DNA of 18,502 bases from an uncultured Intrasporangium sp. (GCA_937873285.1 CALMNV010000335.1:1-18502), one strand, 5' to 3'. Counted from the first letter of the stretch, positions 1 through 7,702 are shown. Made by a program: numbers and translations. The notes: generated by a model not told the origin, from the letters alone.

Positions 1-139
1 ACTTCCAGAATACATCCACTCGGGGGCCCAGCACCCGCAGTTCGGCAAGGTGCTCTCCAGCCTGATCACCGAAAGCCAGGGCCAGCGGATTGCGGACGCG
101 CTCGCCGCGCTGTCTGATATCCCAACGGTCGTGTCGTGA
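1..139 (+). CDS. 3' end of an unidentified protein, upstream of bfd
   Basis: An open frame enters from the left edge (codons start at base 2) and gives 45 residues, beginning [18 protein letters not shown] and ending IPTVVS, before a TGA at 137-139. I do not recognise the family. The tail looks soluble and helical, with no membrane segment or metal-binding motif. Its stop overlaps the GTG start of the next gene (GTGA at 136-139), so the two are probably translationally coupled and real. G+C here is clearly lower than in the rest of the window (about 64% over 1-300 by hand count), and the piece appears to travel with the foreign-looking bfd gene. An antisense frame is also open across it, but that is only the unterminated continuation of the broken hemL frame. 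Confidence 0.45.
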   Translation, partial: LPEYIHSGAQHPQFGKVLSSLITESQGQRIADALAALSDIPTVVS

Positions 140-309
140 TCATTTGCTCGTGCAATTCCCTCAGTGACAGCCAAGTGCGGGCGGCAGCTGATCAATACGG
201 CGCCCTGCGCGTGACGCAGGTGCATTCCTCGCTCGGGTGCCGGCCAAGGTGCGGCGGTTGCTTTGCTACGATACGGGCCGTGCTCGAGAACAAGCTGCTG
301 ACCGAGCTG
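136..309 (+). CDS. bfd: Bacterioferritin-associated-ferredoxin-like [2Fe-2S] protein (Bfd/BFD domain), 3' end lost
   Basis: The protein starts [11 protein letters not shown] and later reads [10 protein letters not shown]. Cysteines fall at residues 4, 6, 39 and 42 (plus C35). This is the CxC plus CxxC ligand set and spacing of E. coli Bfd, which has cysteines at 4, 6, 39 and 42 in 64 residues. Bfd delivers electrons to bacterioferritin to release stored iron; no bacterioferritin gene is visible here. The GTG start overlaps the previous stop. Family similarity ends near residue 58 (LLTEL, base 309). The frame then stays open to 2196 only because it is antisense to hemL, marR and hemB, so the true stop is missing and the end given is where similarity stops. 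Bfd with the opening MIxCSCNxxSD is typical of Proteobacteria, unlike everything to its right. Confidence 0.7.
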
Positions 310-365
310 GGCGGTGTCTTCAAGCGGGCGCGGCGCGTGTGGGGGCTGCCGGGCAATCCGTGCGA
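300..365. other. Junction between bfd-bearing DNA and the hem operon
   Basis: Left of here the plus strand encodes Bfd with no stop. Right of here the minus strand encodes HemL, recognisable up to the residues [10 protein letters not shown] at 361. Neither protein has its C-terminus: the two genes are joined tail to tail. By hand count G+C rises from about 64% (1-300) to about 74% (301-420) across the point. No inverted repeats, integrase or insertion-sequence ends are visible. The exact breakpoint cannot be set because 310-360 matches neither family clearly. Confidence 0.6.
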
Positions 366-1407
366 CGACGTCGAGCCGGGCGTAGACCTCGTCGGTGCAG
401 CCCTGCAGCGTTGCCAGGCCGGCCGCCGTGGCGACCGGGTTGCCGGACAGCGTTCCGGCCTGATAGACGGGCCCGAGCGGGGCGAGGAGCGCCATGACGT
501 CGGCCCGGCCACCGAAGGCGGCGACCGGGAACCCGCCGCCCATGACCTTGCCGAAGGTGAACAGGTCGGCCGCCCCGCCGGCATACGGCCCCTCGAGGCC
601 GTAGAAGCCCGCCCGGGAGCAGCGGAAGCCGGTCATGACCTCGTCGGAGACGAGCAACGCGCCGTGCTCGCGGGTGATCCGGCGCAGCCCCTCGGTGAAG
701 CCGGGCCCCGGCGGCACGACTCCCATGTTGCCCGGGGCCGCCTCGGTGATGACCGCGGCGATCTCCTCACCGTGCACGACGAACGCTGCCTCGACCGCGG
801 CGAGGTCGTTGTACGGCAGCACGATCGTCTCGCCTGCACTGGACGCCGGCACCCCCGCCGAGTCGGGCAGGGCGAACGTGGCGACCCCCGACCCTGCCGC
901 GGCGAGCAGGGCGTCGACGTGCCCGTGGTAGCAGCCGGCGAACTTCACCACCTTGGAGCGGCCGGTGAAGCCGCGCGCGAGCCGGATCGCCGACATCGTC
1001 GCCTCGGTGCCGGAGTTGACGAGCCGCACCTGGTCCACGGGCTCCACCCGGGAGACGATCTCCTCCGCGAGCCGCACCTCGTTCTCGGACGGCGTGCCGA
1101 AGGAGAAGCCGCGCCCGGCCGCCTCGGCGACGGCCGCCAGCACGGTGGGGGCGGCGTGGCCGAGGATCATCGGCCCCCAGGAGCAGATGAGGTCGACGTA
1201 GCGGTTGCCGTCGACATCGGTCAGCCACGGCCCCGCCGCGGATGCCACGAAGCGTGGCGAGCCGCCCACCCCGCGGAAGGCCCGGACCGGCGAGTTGACG
1301 CCGCCCGGGATGACCCGCATCGCCCGCTCGAGAAGCGCCTCCGAGGTGTGCGTGGTCGAGGCAAGGGCGTCGGTGGGAGCGATGGGCATCGAGCACATGC
1401 GCACCAT
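361..1407 (-). CDS. hemL: Glutamate-1-semialdehyde 2,1-aminomutase, C-terminally truncated
   Basis: HemL is the PLP enzyme that turns glutamate-1-semialdehyde into 5-aminolevulinate, the second step of the C5 haem pathway. The frame shows [11 protein letters not shown] (residues 34-44), [16 protein letters not shown] (131-146), [18 protein letters not shown] (D255 region), the PLP lysine in [11 protein letters not shown] (K287) and TLSGNPVA. After residue 349 ([10 protein letters not shown]) nothing resembles HemL, although the frame stays open to the window edge. Normal HemL is about 430-440 residues, so 80-90 residues of the C-terminal domain are missing, replaced by the bfd-side DNA. As drawn it is probably inactive unless the junction is an assembly error. 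The start is uncertain: in-frame ATGs lie at 1407, 1398 and 1389, none with a good ribosome binding site. It is the last gene of the rex-hem operon, 84 bases after marR. Confidence 0.85.
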
Positions 1408-1491
1408 TGTCGCGCAGGAAGGCGGTGCCCTCGGGCGGACGGGGCTGCGACCGGCCCGGCGCTGCTCGCTCGGTGCTCGTCGCGCAGCGCG

Positions 1492-1998
1492 TCAGCGGTC
1501 GGTCGTGCCGCGCCCGTCGAGATGGGCGGAGACTCGGGCCATGGCCTGCCCCATCGCGCGGAACTGCTCGGGGGACAGGATGTCGACGAAGTCGTCGCGC
1601 ACGCTCCTCACGTGCACCCGCGCGAAGTCGGTGACCGCCGCCAGGCCAGCGTCGGTGAGCCGCAGCCGCACCCCGCGCCGGTCCTCGGCGCACTGCTCAC
1701 GGGTGACCCAGCCTCGCTCCTCGAGGCGCTTGGCGGTGTGTGTGAGGCGGCTGCGGGACTGCACGACGAACACGGCCAGCTCCGACATCCGCAGCCGCGC
1801 ACCGGGTGCCTCCGAGAGCATGGAGAGGATCTCGTACTCGCTCAGCTGCAGGCCCACCTCACGCAGCGCGTCGTCCAGCGCCCGCTCCAGCAGCCGCGTC
1901 CCACGCAGCACGGCACGCCACGATGCCTGCTCCGCCTCGCTCAGCCAGCGGACCTCGTGACGCCGCGAGCCCGCGGCCACCGCCTCCTCCGCCGTCAC
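1492..1998 (-). CDS. MarR-family transcriptional regulator
   Basis: A 168-residue protein with MarR winged-helix layout. Helical dimerisation segments flank the recognition region around LSEYEILSMLSEAPGARLRMSELA. Next comes VQSRSRLTHTAKRLEERGWVTRE, then the wing AEDRRGVRLRLTDAG with the typical D-x-R. MarR proteins bind as dimers and usually repress nearby genes until a small ligand or oxidant is bound; the ligand here is unknown. The GTG start at 1998 follows GGGAGAGG a few bases upstream and lies 16 bases after the hemB stop, so it is cotranscribed with hemB and hemL. A regulator inside a biosynthetic operon suggests local control of hemL or another haem-related target, but that is inference. 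It has one cysteine (C103), in REQCAEDRR at the base of the wing. Confidence 0.85.
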   Translation of the reverse strand: MTAEEAVAAGSRRHEVRWLSEAEQASWRAVLRGTRLLERALDDALREVGLQLSEYEILSMLSEAPGARLRMSELAVFVVQSRSRLTHTAKRLEERGWVTREQCAEDRRGVRLRLTDAGLAAVTDFARVHVRSVRDDFVDILSPEQFRAMGQAMARVSAHLDGRGTTDR

Positions 1999-2014
1999 GA
2001 CCTCTCCCGCTCGC

Positions 2015-2980
2015 TCAGTTCAGCCACTGCGCCGCATCGAGAGCGTAGTACGTCAGGACGACCCGGGCGCCCGCCCGCCGGATCGACAGCAGCGACTCCA
2101 GCGCCGCGGCCCGGCGGTCGACCCAGCCGTGTGCGGCCGCCGCCTCGATCATCGCGTACTCCCCCGACACCTGGTATGCCGCCACCGGCACCGTGACGCG
2201 CGCGGCCGCTGCCGCCACGACGTCGAGATAGGACATCGCCGGCTTGACCATGACGATGTCCGCACCCTCGGCCACGTCGAGGTCGACCTCGCGCAGCGAC
2301 TCGAGCAGGTTGGCCGGGTCCTGCTGGTAGGTGCGCCGGTCGCCCTGCAGGCTGGACTGGACCGCCTCGCGGAACGGGCCGTAGAAGGCGGAGGCGTACT
2401 TCGCGGCATACGCGAGGATGATGGTGTCCTCGAAGCCGGCCGCGTCGAGCGCCGAGCGGATCGCGCCCACCTGTCCGTCCATCATCCCCGAGGGGGCGAC
2501 GACGTGCGCGCCGGCGCGGGCCTGCGCCAACGCCATCTCGTTGTAGACCTCCAGCGTCGCGTCGTTGTCCACCCGCCCGCGCGCGTCGAGCACGCCACAG
2601 TGCCCGTGGTCGGTGAACTCGTCGAGGCACGTGTCGGCCATGACGAGCACGTCGTCGCCCACCTCGTCGCGGACCCGGCCGAGCGCGACGTTGAGGATCC
2701 CGTCACGGCTGCAGGCACCCGAGCCGATCGCGTCCTTGCGCTCCGGCACCCCGAACAGCATGACCCCCCCGATCCCGGCTGCGACGGCGCGACGGGCCAC
2801 GTCGACGAGCGAGTCGAGGGTGTGCTGCACGACGCCGGGCATGCTCCCGATCGGCCGGGGGGAGCTCGCGCCCTCGGCGACGAAGACCGGCAGGACCAGC
2901 TGGGCCGGGTCGAGCCGGGTCTGGGCGACGAGGCGACGCAGCACCGGGGTCTGGCGCAACCGGCGGGGCCGCTCGATCAT
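2015..2980 (-). CDS. hemB: Porphobilinogen synthase (delta-aminolevulinic acid dehydratase)
   Basis: HemB condenses two 5-aminolevulinates to porphobilinogen. The 321-residue protein is full length. The two active-site lysines are in YAAKYASAFYGP (K194) and MVKPAMSYLD (K246), close to E. coli K195 and K247. VAPSGMMDGQ is at 161-170. The metal region reads ADTCLDEFTDHGHCG (C118 to C128): it keeps the first and last cysteines of the zinc-type three-cysteine site but has Asp120 at the middle position, so the metal is not obvious. ATG 2980 was chosen over the longer open frame because GGGAGGAG lies just upstream and MIERPRRLRQTP is a standard HemB start. It begins 13 bases after the hemD stop and is followed by marR. 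Confidence 0.97.
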   Translation of the reverse strand: MIERPRRLRQTPVLRRLVAQTRLDPAQLVLPVFVAEGASSPRPIGSMPGVVQHTLDSLVDVARRAVAAGIGGVMLFGVPERKDAIGSGACSRDGILNVALGRVRDEVGDDVLVMADTCLDEFTDHGHCGVLDARGRVDNDATLEVYNEMALAQARAGAHVVAPSGMMDGQVGAIRSALDAAGFEDTIILAYAAKYASAFYGPFREAVQSSLQGDRRTYQQDPANLLESLREVDLDVAEGADIVMVKPAMSYLDVVAAAAARVTVPVAAYQVSGEYAMIEAAAAHGWVDRRAAALESLLSIRRAGARVVLTYYALDAAQWLN

Positions 2981-2993
2981 CGGCTCCTCCCGC

Positions 2994-4643
2994 TCATCGA
3001 GCCCGTCGCCTGGAGGTCGGGCGCTTGTCGCTGGGTCGCTGCACGGCCTGGTCGGCCTCCCGGGCGGCCAGGGCAAGGCCTAGCCCGTGACCGGCCAGCG
3101 CGTCGACGAGACGCAGCGCGGAGGCCTCGGGGGCGAGCACGTCGACCCGCAGGCCGTGCTCCTGCGCGGTCTTGGCCGTCGCCGGGCCGATGCACGCCAC
3201 GACGGTCGCCGGGTGCGGCTTGCCGGCGATGCCGACGAGGTTGCGCACCGTCGAGCTCGACGTGAACAGCACCGCGTCGTAGCCGCCCCCCTTGATCGCG
3301 TCGCGGATGCTCGCCGCGGGCGGCGCCGCCCGCACCGTGCGGTATGCCGTGACGTCGTCGACCTCCCAGCCCATCTCCCGCAGCCCGGCGACGAGGGTGT
3401 CGGTGGCGATGTCGGCGCGGGGCAGCAGCACCCGGTTGATCGGGTCGAGCACCTCGTCGAACTCCGGCCAGTCCGCCAGCAGCCCCGCCGCCGACTGCTC
3501 GCCGGACGGCACGAGGTCGGGGTTGATGCCCCAGTCACGCAGGGCCGTCGCGGTCACGCCGCCCACGGCTGCGACCTTGAGGCCGGCGAAGGCACGGGCG
3601 TCGAGCCCGAGCTGCTCGAAGCGCTCACGCACCGCCCGCACCGCGTTGAGCGAGGTGAACCCGACCCACTCGTAGCGGCCGGTCACGAGCCCCTTGATCG
3701 CCCGCTCCATCTGCTGCGGGGTCCGCGGCGGCTCGACGGCGATGGTCGGCACGACCTCGGCGACGGCGCCGAACGCCGCGAGCCGGTCCACCATGGGCCC
3801 GGCCTGGGCCTGGGTGCGGGGGACGAGGACCCGCCAGCCGAACAGCGGCTTGTTCTCGTACCAGGAGAACTCCTCGCGCATCGCGACGTTGGGCGACACG
3901 ACGACGACCGTGGGGCGGATGGGCTCCTCGCCCTCGAGGGCGTCCGCCGCGTCGCCCAGCGCCGTGGTCACCGAGCGCTGCGCCACCGTCGTGCCCTGCT
4001 CGACGAGGACCACCTGCTCGTCGCGGGGGCGTCCCGCCTGCAGGAGTCCGGTCAGAGCGCGGCGGATCTGCTCCGGCGCCCCGGTGATCACGATGCTGCC
4101 CTCGAGGTCGGCGTAGCGGGCCCAGTCCCGGCCGCGGGAGTCGCTGCTCACCGCCGAGATCGACGTGACCTGCTTGGAGGTCAGGGGCACGCCGGCATAC
4201 GTCGGCACGGCGGTGACGGTGGGCACGCCGGGCACGACGTCGACGCTGAGACCCGCCTTGCGACAGGCCCGGACCTCCTCGACGAGCCCGTTGAAGGTGG
4301 CGGGGTCGCCGTCCATGAGGCGCACGAGCAGGCCGCCCTCAGCCAGCGCCGCCGCCGCGCGGACGACCACCTTGGCGCGCATCGCATGGGTCAGCTCCTG
4401 GCCCTGCTCGCCCTGGCCGGCGTCGACGATCTGCACGTCGGGCCGGGCATGGCGCAGCACGTCGTCGTCGCGCGCGATGCGGTCGAGGACGACGACGTCG
4501 GCCGCCGCGAGCAGGTCCCGTCCGCGCAGGGTGAGCAGCCCCGGGTCGCCCGGGCCGGAGCCGACGAAGGCGACCCGGACCGGGGACTGCGGGACCGATG
4601 GGCTGTGCACCGTCTGCTCTGACGGTTGACGCGGACGAGTCAC
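2994..4643 (-). CDS. hemD: Uroporphyrinogen-III C-methyltransferase-like / uroporphyrinogen-III synthase fusion
   Basis: A 549-residue two-domain protein. Residues about 22-255 are a SUMT/CobA-type methylase: GSGPGDPGLLTLRG (28-41) at the S-adenosylmethionine site and PGVPTVTAVPTYAGVPLTSK (138-157). Residues about 268-520 are HemD, which closes hydroxymethylbilane to uroporphyrinogen III: RVLVPRTQAQ, YEWVGFTSLNAVRAV, VAAVGGVTATAL and YDAVLFTSSSTVRNL. Such fusions are usual in actinobacteria. The methylase motif normally written RLKGGDPFVFGRG is here RLMDGDPATFNG, so SUMT activity (precorrin-2 for sirohaem or cobalamin) is less certain than synthase activity. The GTG start at 4643 overlaps the hemC stop by four bases (GTGA). 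The basic tail after residue 530 (RRRAR) looks disordered. Confidence 0.93.
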   Translation of the reverse strand: MTRPRQPSEQTVHSPSVPQSPVRVAFVGSGPGDPGLLTLRGRDLLAAADVVVLDRIARDDDVLRHARPDVQIVDAGQGEQGQELTHAMRAKVVVRAAAALAEGGLLVRLMDGDPATFNGLVEEVRACRKAGLSVDVVPGVPTVTAVPTYAGVPLTSKQVTSISAVSSDSRGRDWARYADLEGSIVITGAPEQIRRALTGLLQAGRPRDEQVVLVEQGTTVAQRSVTTALGDAADALEGEEPIRPTVVVVSPNVAMREEFSWYENKPLFGWRVLVPRTQAQAGPMVDRLAAFGAVAEVVPTIAVEPPRTPQQMERAIKGLVTGRYEWVGFTSLNAVRAVRERFEQLGLDARAFAGLKVAAVGGVTATALRDWGINPDLVPSGEQSAAGLLADWPEFDEVLDPINRVLLPRADIATDTLVAGLREMGWEVDDVTAYRTVRAAPPAASIRDAIKGGGYDAVLFTSSSTVRNLVGIAGKPHPATVVACIGPATAKTAQEHGLRVDVLAPEASALRLVDALAGHGLGLALAAREADQAVQRPSDKRPTSRRRAR

Positions 4644-5590
4644 GAGACTGGCTCCGAAGGTTGCGTGGCGGTCGGGGAGGACGCCTCGAGCCCGGCTGCG
4701 CCGTCGTCGAGGAGGATCTGGGCGAGCTGGGCCCCCAGGGCCCGGGGGTCGGCGAGGGGGCCGACGAGGGAGCGCCGGAGCGCCACCTCGCCGTCGGCGG
4801 TGCCGGCGAAGGCGCGCAGGAACAGCTCCAGCCCGTCCTCACCGTCGACGATCTCGGCGAGCGCGCCGACCGGAGCGGTGCAGCCTGCCTCGAGGGTGGC
4901 CAGCAGGGAGCGCTCGGCCTCGACGCAGACCCTCGTGTCCGGGTCGTCCAGGGCCGCGAGGGCGGCTCGGACTTCGGGCCGGTCACCCCGGCACTCCACC
5001 GCCAGCGCACCCTGTCCCGGGGCGGGAAGGACCTGGATCGGGTCGAGGACCTCCGTCACGACGTCGAGGCGGCCCAGGCGGGCCAGGCCCGCTCGGGCGA
5101 GGACCACGGCGTCGAGCAGGCCCGAGGCGACGTAGCCGACGCGGGTGTCGACGTTGCCGCGGATCGGCCGGACGTCGAGTCCCAGGCCCAGCGCCGCGAG
5201 CTGAGCGGTCCGCCGCGGGGACCCGGTGCCGACCACGGCGCCGGGCCGCAGCTGCCCGAGCGTGAGGCCGTCGCGGGCGACCAGCGCATCGCGGCTGTCC
5301 TCCCGGGGCGGCACCGCCGCCACGACGAGGGCGGGGTCCGGCGCGGTGGGCAGGTCCTTCAGGGAGTGCACGGCGAGGTCGACCCGGCCGCTGTGCAAGG
5401 CGGCCCGCAAGGCCGACACGAAGACCCCGGTGCCGCCGATCTGCGTCAGCGGCGCGTCCGACAGGTCACCCTCGGTCGTGATCTCGACGAGCTCGACGCG
5501 GTGTCCGAGGCGGCGGAGCCGCTCGGCGACGTGCGTCGACTGGGTCCGCGCGAGCACCGAACGGCGCGTTCCGAGGCGCAGCGCGGTCAC
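4640..5590 (-). CDS. hemC: Hydroxymethylbilane synthase (porphobilinogen deaminase)
   Basis: HemC polymerises four porphobilinogens into hydroxymethylbilane using a covalent dipyrromethane cofactor. The 316-residue protein shows LRLGTRRSVLARTQ at the N-terminus, the catalytic aspartate in VHSLKDLPT (D79, E. coli D84), GTGSPRRTAQL, IRGNVDTR, LPAPGQGALAVEC, and the cofactor cysteine in EAGCTAPVG (C237, E. coli C242). The GTG start at 5590 shares GTGA with the hemA stop; the longer upstream frame is only the antisense of hemA sequence. Its own stop overlaps hemD in the same way. The last 15 residues are low complexity (ASSPTATQPSEPVS). Confidence 0.97.
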   Translation of the reverse strand: MTALRLGTRRSVLARTQSTHVAERLRRLGHRVELVEITTEGDLSDAPLTQIGGTGVFVSALRAALHSGRVDLAVHSLKDLPTAPDPALVVAAVPPREDSRDALVARDGLTLGQLRPGAVVGTGSPRRTAQLAALGLGLDVRPIRGNVDTRVGYVASGLLDAVVLARAGLARLGRLDVVTEVLDPIQVLPAPGQGALAVECRGDRPEVRAALAALDDPDTRVCVEAERSLLATLEAGCTAPVGALAEIVDGEDGLELFLRAFAGTADGEVALRRSLVGPLADPRALGAQLAQILLDDGAAGLEASSPTATQPSEPVS

Positions 5591-6900
5591 GAGACCACCC
5601 GCCTCGGCGGGGTGGCGACGTTGGCCACGTCGTCGGCCTCGAGGTCGAACAGCTCGCGCAGCACGGCGGCGTAGTCGGGGCCCGACCCGTCGGTCGCGAA
5701 CTCCTTCACCCGGCGGGTCGGGGTGTGCAGCAGCTTCTCGACGATGCGGTGCACCGCGAGGGCGACCTCGGCGCGGGACTGCTCGTCGAGCGCCGGGAGC
5801 CGCTGGTCGAGCCGGTCCATCTCGGCGGCGACGACCTGGGCCGCCCGGGCGCGCAGCGCCGCCACCGTGGGGGCCACCGACTGCTCCATCCGGCGCTCCA
5901 CGTATGCCGCCACCTCCGCTGACAGCAGGTCGTGCACCTTGGAGACCTGCCGCGCGTCCGCGCGCCCCTCGAGGAGGTGTCCGAGCGCTTCGAGGTCGAG
6001 CACCGAGGTGGTCGGCACGGGCAGGGCCCACTCCGACTGGGGCTGCACGTCGCGCGGCAGGACCAGGTCGACCACGACCTGGGGGCGCCCGGCCCGGGCA
6101 GCGGCGCTGAGCGCGAGGTCGGCGCCCGTGATGACGTGCCCCAGCGCGCCGGTGCAGGCGAGCACGAGGTCGCTCTCGGCCAGCACGTCGGGCAGCTGCG
6201 CCCAGGGCCGGGCGGTGCCGTGGGTGGCCGCCGCCAGCCGCGTCGCGCGCTCCGACGTGCGGTTGACGATGGTGAGGCCGCCGACGCCCGCCCGGGCCGC
6301 GCTGGCCGCAGCCAGCCCGCTCATGCCCCCGGCGCCGACCACGCTGACCCGCAGGCTCTCGAGCGGCCCGAGCAGCTGGGACGCCCGCTCCAGCGCGATC
6401 TGCACGAGGGAGACGCTGTGGGCGTCGATGTCGGTCTCGGAGTGCGCCCGCTTGCCCACCCGCAGCGCCTGCTGCAGCAGGGAGTTCAGCGAGTGCCCGA
6501 CCCGGCCGTGCGCCTGGGCGACAGCCAGGGCGTCACGCATCTGGGCGAGGATCTGCGTCTCACCGACCGCCATGGAGTCGAGGCCGCACGCCACCCTGAA
6601 GGCGTGCGCGACGGCGCTGTCGTCGTAGCGCACGTAGAGGTGGTCGGTCAGGTCCCGGGCCGACTGGCCGGCGGCCTGTGCCAGCGCCTCCCCCACCGCG
6701 GCGACGCCGGGGTGGAAGCCCGACACCTCGGCATACACCTCGAGCCGGTTGCAGGTGGAGAGCACGACGACCTCGGACGCGGCCGCCGAGGCGAGGACCG
6801 ACGAGGCGATGGCGTCGGCGCAGCCGACCGACCCGGACAGCTCCTCGATGACCGCCAGAGGTGCCGTGTGGTGCGACAGCCCGAGCACGAGCAGGCTCAC
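5587..6900 (-). CDS. hemA: Glutamyl-tRNA reductase
   Basis: HemA reduces glutamyl-tRNA(Glu) with NADPH to glutamate-1-semialdehyde, the committed and usually regulated step of the C5 pathway. The 437-residue protein is complete. It has LGLSHHTAPLAVIEEL, the catalytic cysteine in VLSTCNRLEVYAE (C50), CGLDSMAVGETQILAQ (105-120), a Rossmann region VSVVGAGGMSGLAA (186-198), and the C-terminal dimerisation helices with VHRIVEKLLHTPTRRVKE. The GTG start at 6900 overlaps the rex stop by four bases and hemC follows with the same overlap, so Rex, HemA, HemC and HemD are translationally chained. No N-terminal Lys-Lys degradation signal of the enteric type is seen. Confidence 0.97.
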   Translation of the reverse strand: MSLLVLGLSHHTAPLAVIEELSGSVGCADAIASSVLASAAASEVVVLSTCNRLEVYAEVSGFHPGVAAVGEALAQAAGQSARDLTDHLYVRYDDSAVAHAFRVACGLDSMAVGETQILAQMRDALAVAQAHGRVGHSLNSLLQQALRVGKRAHSETDIDAHSVSLVQIALERASQLLGPLESLRVSVVGAGGMSGLAAASAARAGVGGLTIVNRTSERATRLAAATHGTARPWAQLPDVLAESDLVLACTGALGHVITGADLALSAAARAGRPQVVVDLVLPRDVQPQSEWALPVPTTSVLDLEALGHLLEGRADARQVSKVHDLLSAEVAAYVERRMEQSVAPTVAALRARAAQVVAAEMDRLDQRLPALDEQSRAEVALAVHRIVEKLLHTPTRRVKEFATDGSGPDYAAVLRELFDLEADDVANVATPPRRVVS

Positions 6901-7574
6901 CGGGCCACCGCCCCGGAGAGCGGGGCGGCATACGTCCGGCGCTGCGCGTGAAAGGCGAGGATCTGGAGCTCGGTGGACAGGTCCACGCGCCGCACGTCGA
7001 CCGCTGCCGGGACGGCGATGCTCGCCGGGGCGAAGTTGAGGATGGACCTCACCCCAGCGGCGGCGAGGGCCTCGCCCACGGCCTGGGCGGCGGCGGCGGG
7101 TGTGGCGATGACGCCGATGGCGATGCGGTCGGACCGGACGCGCGCGGGCAGCTCGGCGAACGGCCGGATCACCACCCCGCCGACCTGCTCCCCCACGAGG
7201 CCGGGGTCGTCGTCGAAGAGGGCGACGACGCGAAAGCCCTTCGTGGCGAAGCCGGGGTAGGACGCGAGTGCGTGCCCGAGGTTGCCCATGCCCACGACCG
7301 CCACCGGCCAGTCACGGGTGAGGCCGAGGACGCGAGAGATCTCGACGGCCAGTGTCTCGACCTCGTAGCCGACGCCCCGCACCCCGTAGCTGCCGAGCCG
7401 GCTGAGGTCCTTGCGCAGCTGGGCAGACCGGACGCCGACGGCGCTCGCGAGCTCCGCGGACGAGACGCAGGACACGCCGCGCTCGGCGAGCCGGGACAGG
7501 GTCCGGAGGTACTCAGGCAGCCGCGCGACAGTGGCGTCGGACACGTCGCGACGCGAGATGGGGTCGGCGGACAC
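6897..7574 (-). CDS. rex: Redox-sensing transcriptional repressor Rex
   Basis: Rex is a dimeric repressor that leaves DNA when NADH/NAD+ rises. The 225-residue protein has an N-terminal winged helix (about 10-80: ATVARLPEYLRTLSRL, SSAELASAVGVRSAQLRKDLS, GVRGVGYEVETL), a Rossmann domain (VAVVGMGNLGHALASY, 91-106; ALFDDDPG) and a C-terminal swapped helix ending STELQILAFHAQ. Residues SAQLRKDLSRLGSYG are the family signature. The start is GTG 7574; AAAGGAG lies 13 bases upstream, a long spacing, but no better in-frame start exists. It is the first gene of the hem operon, as rex is upstream of hemACD in Streptomyces, and the operator at 7649-7666 implies autoregulation together with haem synthesis. 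Confidence 0.96.
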   Translation of the reverse strand: MSADPISRRDVSDATVARLPEYLRTLSRLAERGVSCVSSAELASAVGVRSAQLRKDLSRLGSYGVRGVGYEVETLAVEISRVLGLTRDWPVAVVGMGNLGHALASYPGFATKGFRVVALFDDDPGLVGEQVGGVVIRPFAELPARVRSDRIAIGVIATPAAAAQAVGEALAAAGVRSILNFAPASIAVPAAVDVRRVDLSTELQILAFHAQRRTYAAPLSGAVAR

Positions 7575-7637
7575 GCTCGTTCACCGGCTCCTTTCACAAG
7601 GGCGCTGGCAGGCAGCGCGGAGCACTGGGACCTGATC

Positions 7638-7666
7638 AGGCTAGACGTTTGTGAAGCGATGCACAA
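7638..7666 (-). promoter_or_regulatory. Promoter of the rex-hem operon
   Basis: On the minus strand TTGTGC (7666-7661) is followed by exactly 17 bases and then TAGCCT (7643-7638). The -10 fits the actinobacterial TAnnnT pattern and the -35 has TTG. Transcription would start near 7631, giving a leader of about 57 bases before the rex GTG. The Rex operator covers the -35 and most of the spacer, so bound Rex would block RNA polymerase. Position and spacing are seen; promoter activity is inferred. Confidence 0.6.
7649..7666. promoter_or_regulatory. Rex operator (ROP)
   Basis: TTGTGAAGCGATGCACAA is an 18-base imperfect palindrome with perfect TTGTG/CACAA arms. It closely fits the Streptomyces Rex consensus (TGTGAAC...TTCACA type). 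It overlaps the predicted -35 and spacer of the rex promoter. A lone half-site, TTTCACAA, lies at 7592-7599 between promoter and start codon. Confidence 0.8.
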
Positions 7667-7702
7667 AGTGGCGGAGGGCTCCCATCCCCTGGTCGGGGTC
7701 GC

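Noticed and set aside
1..360. HemL frame staying open to the window edge, suggesting an intact C-terminus
   Set aside because: No HemL C-terminal motif appears in any minus frame, and the plus strand there encodes a convincing Bfd.
310..2196. Long plus-strand continuation of the bfd frame
   Set aside because: It is antisense to hemL, marR and hemB; after residue 58 it has only Arg/Gly/His-rich shadow sequence.
3087..4622. 511-residue plus-strand ORF
   Set aside because: Antisense shadow of the hemD fusion, with His/Arg/Gly-rich low-quality sequence.
7592..7599. Second Rex site (TTTCACAA)
   Set aside because: Only one half-site with no inverted partner at proper spacing.
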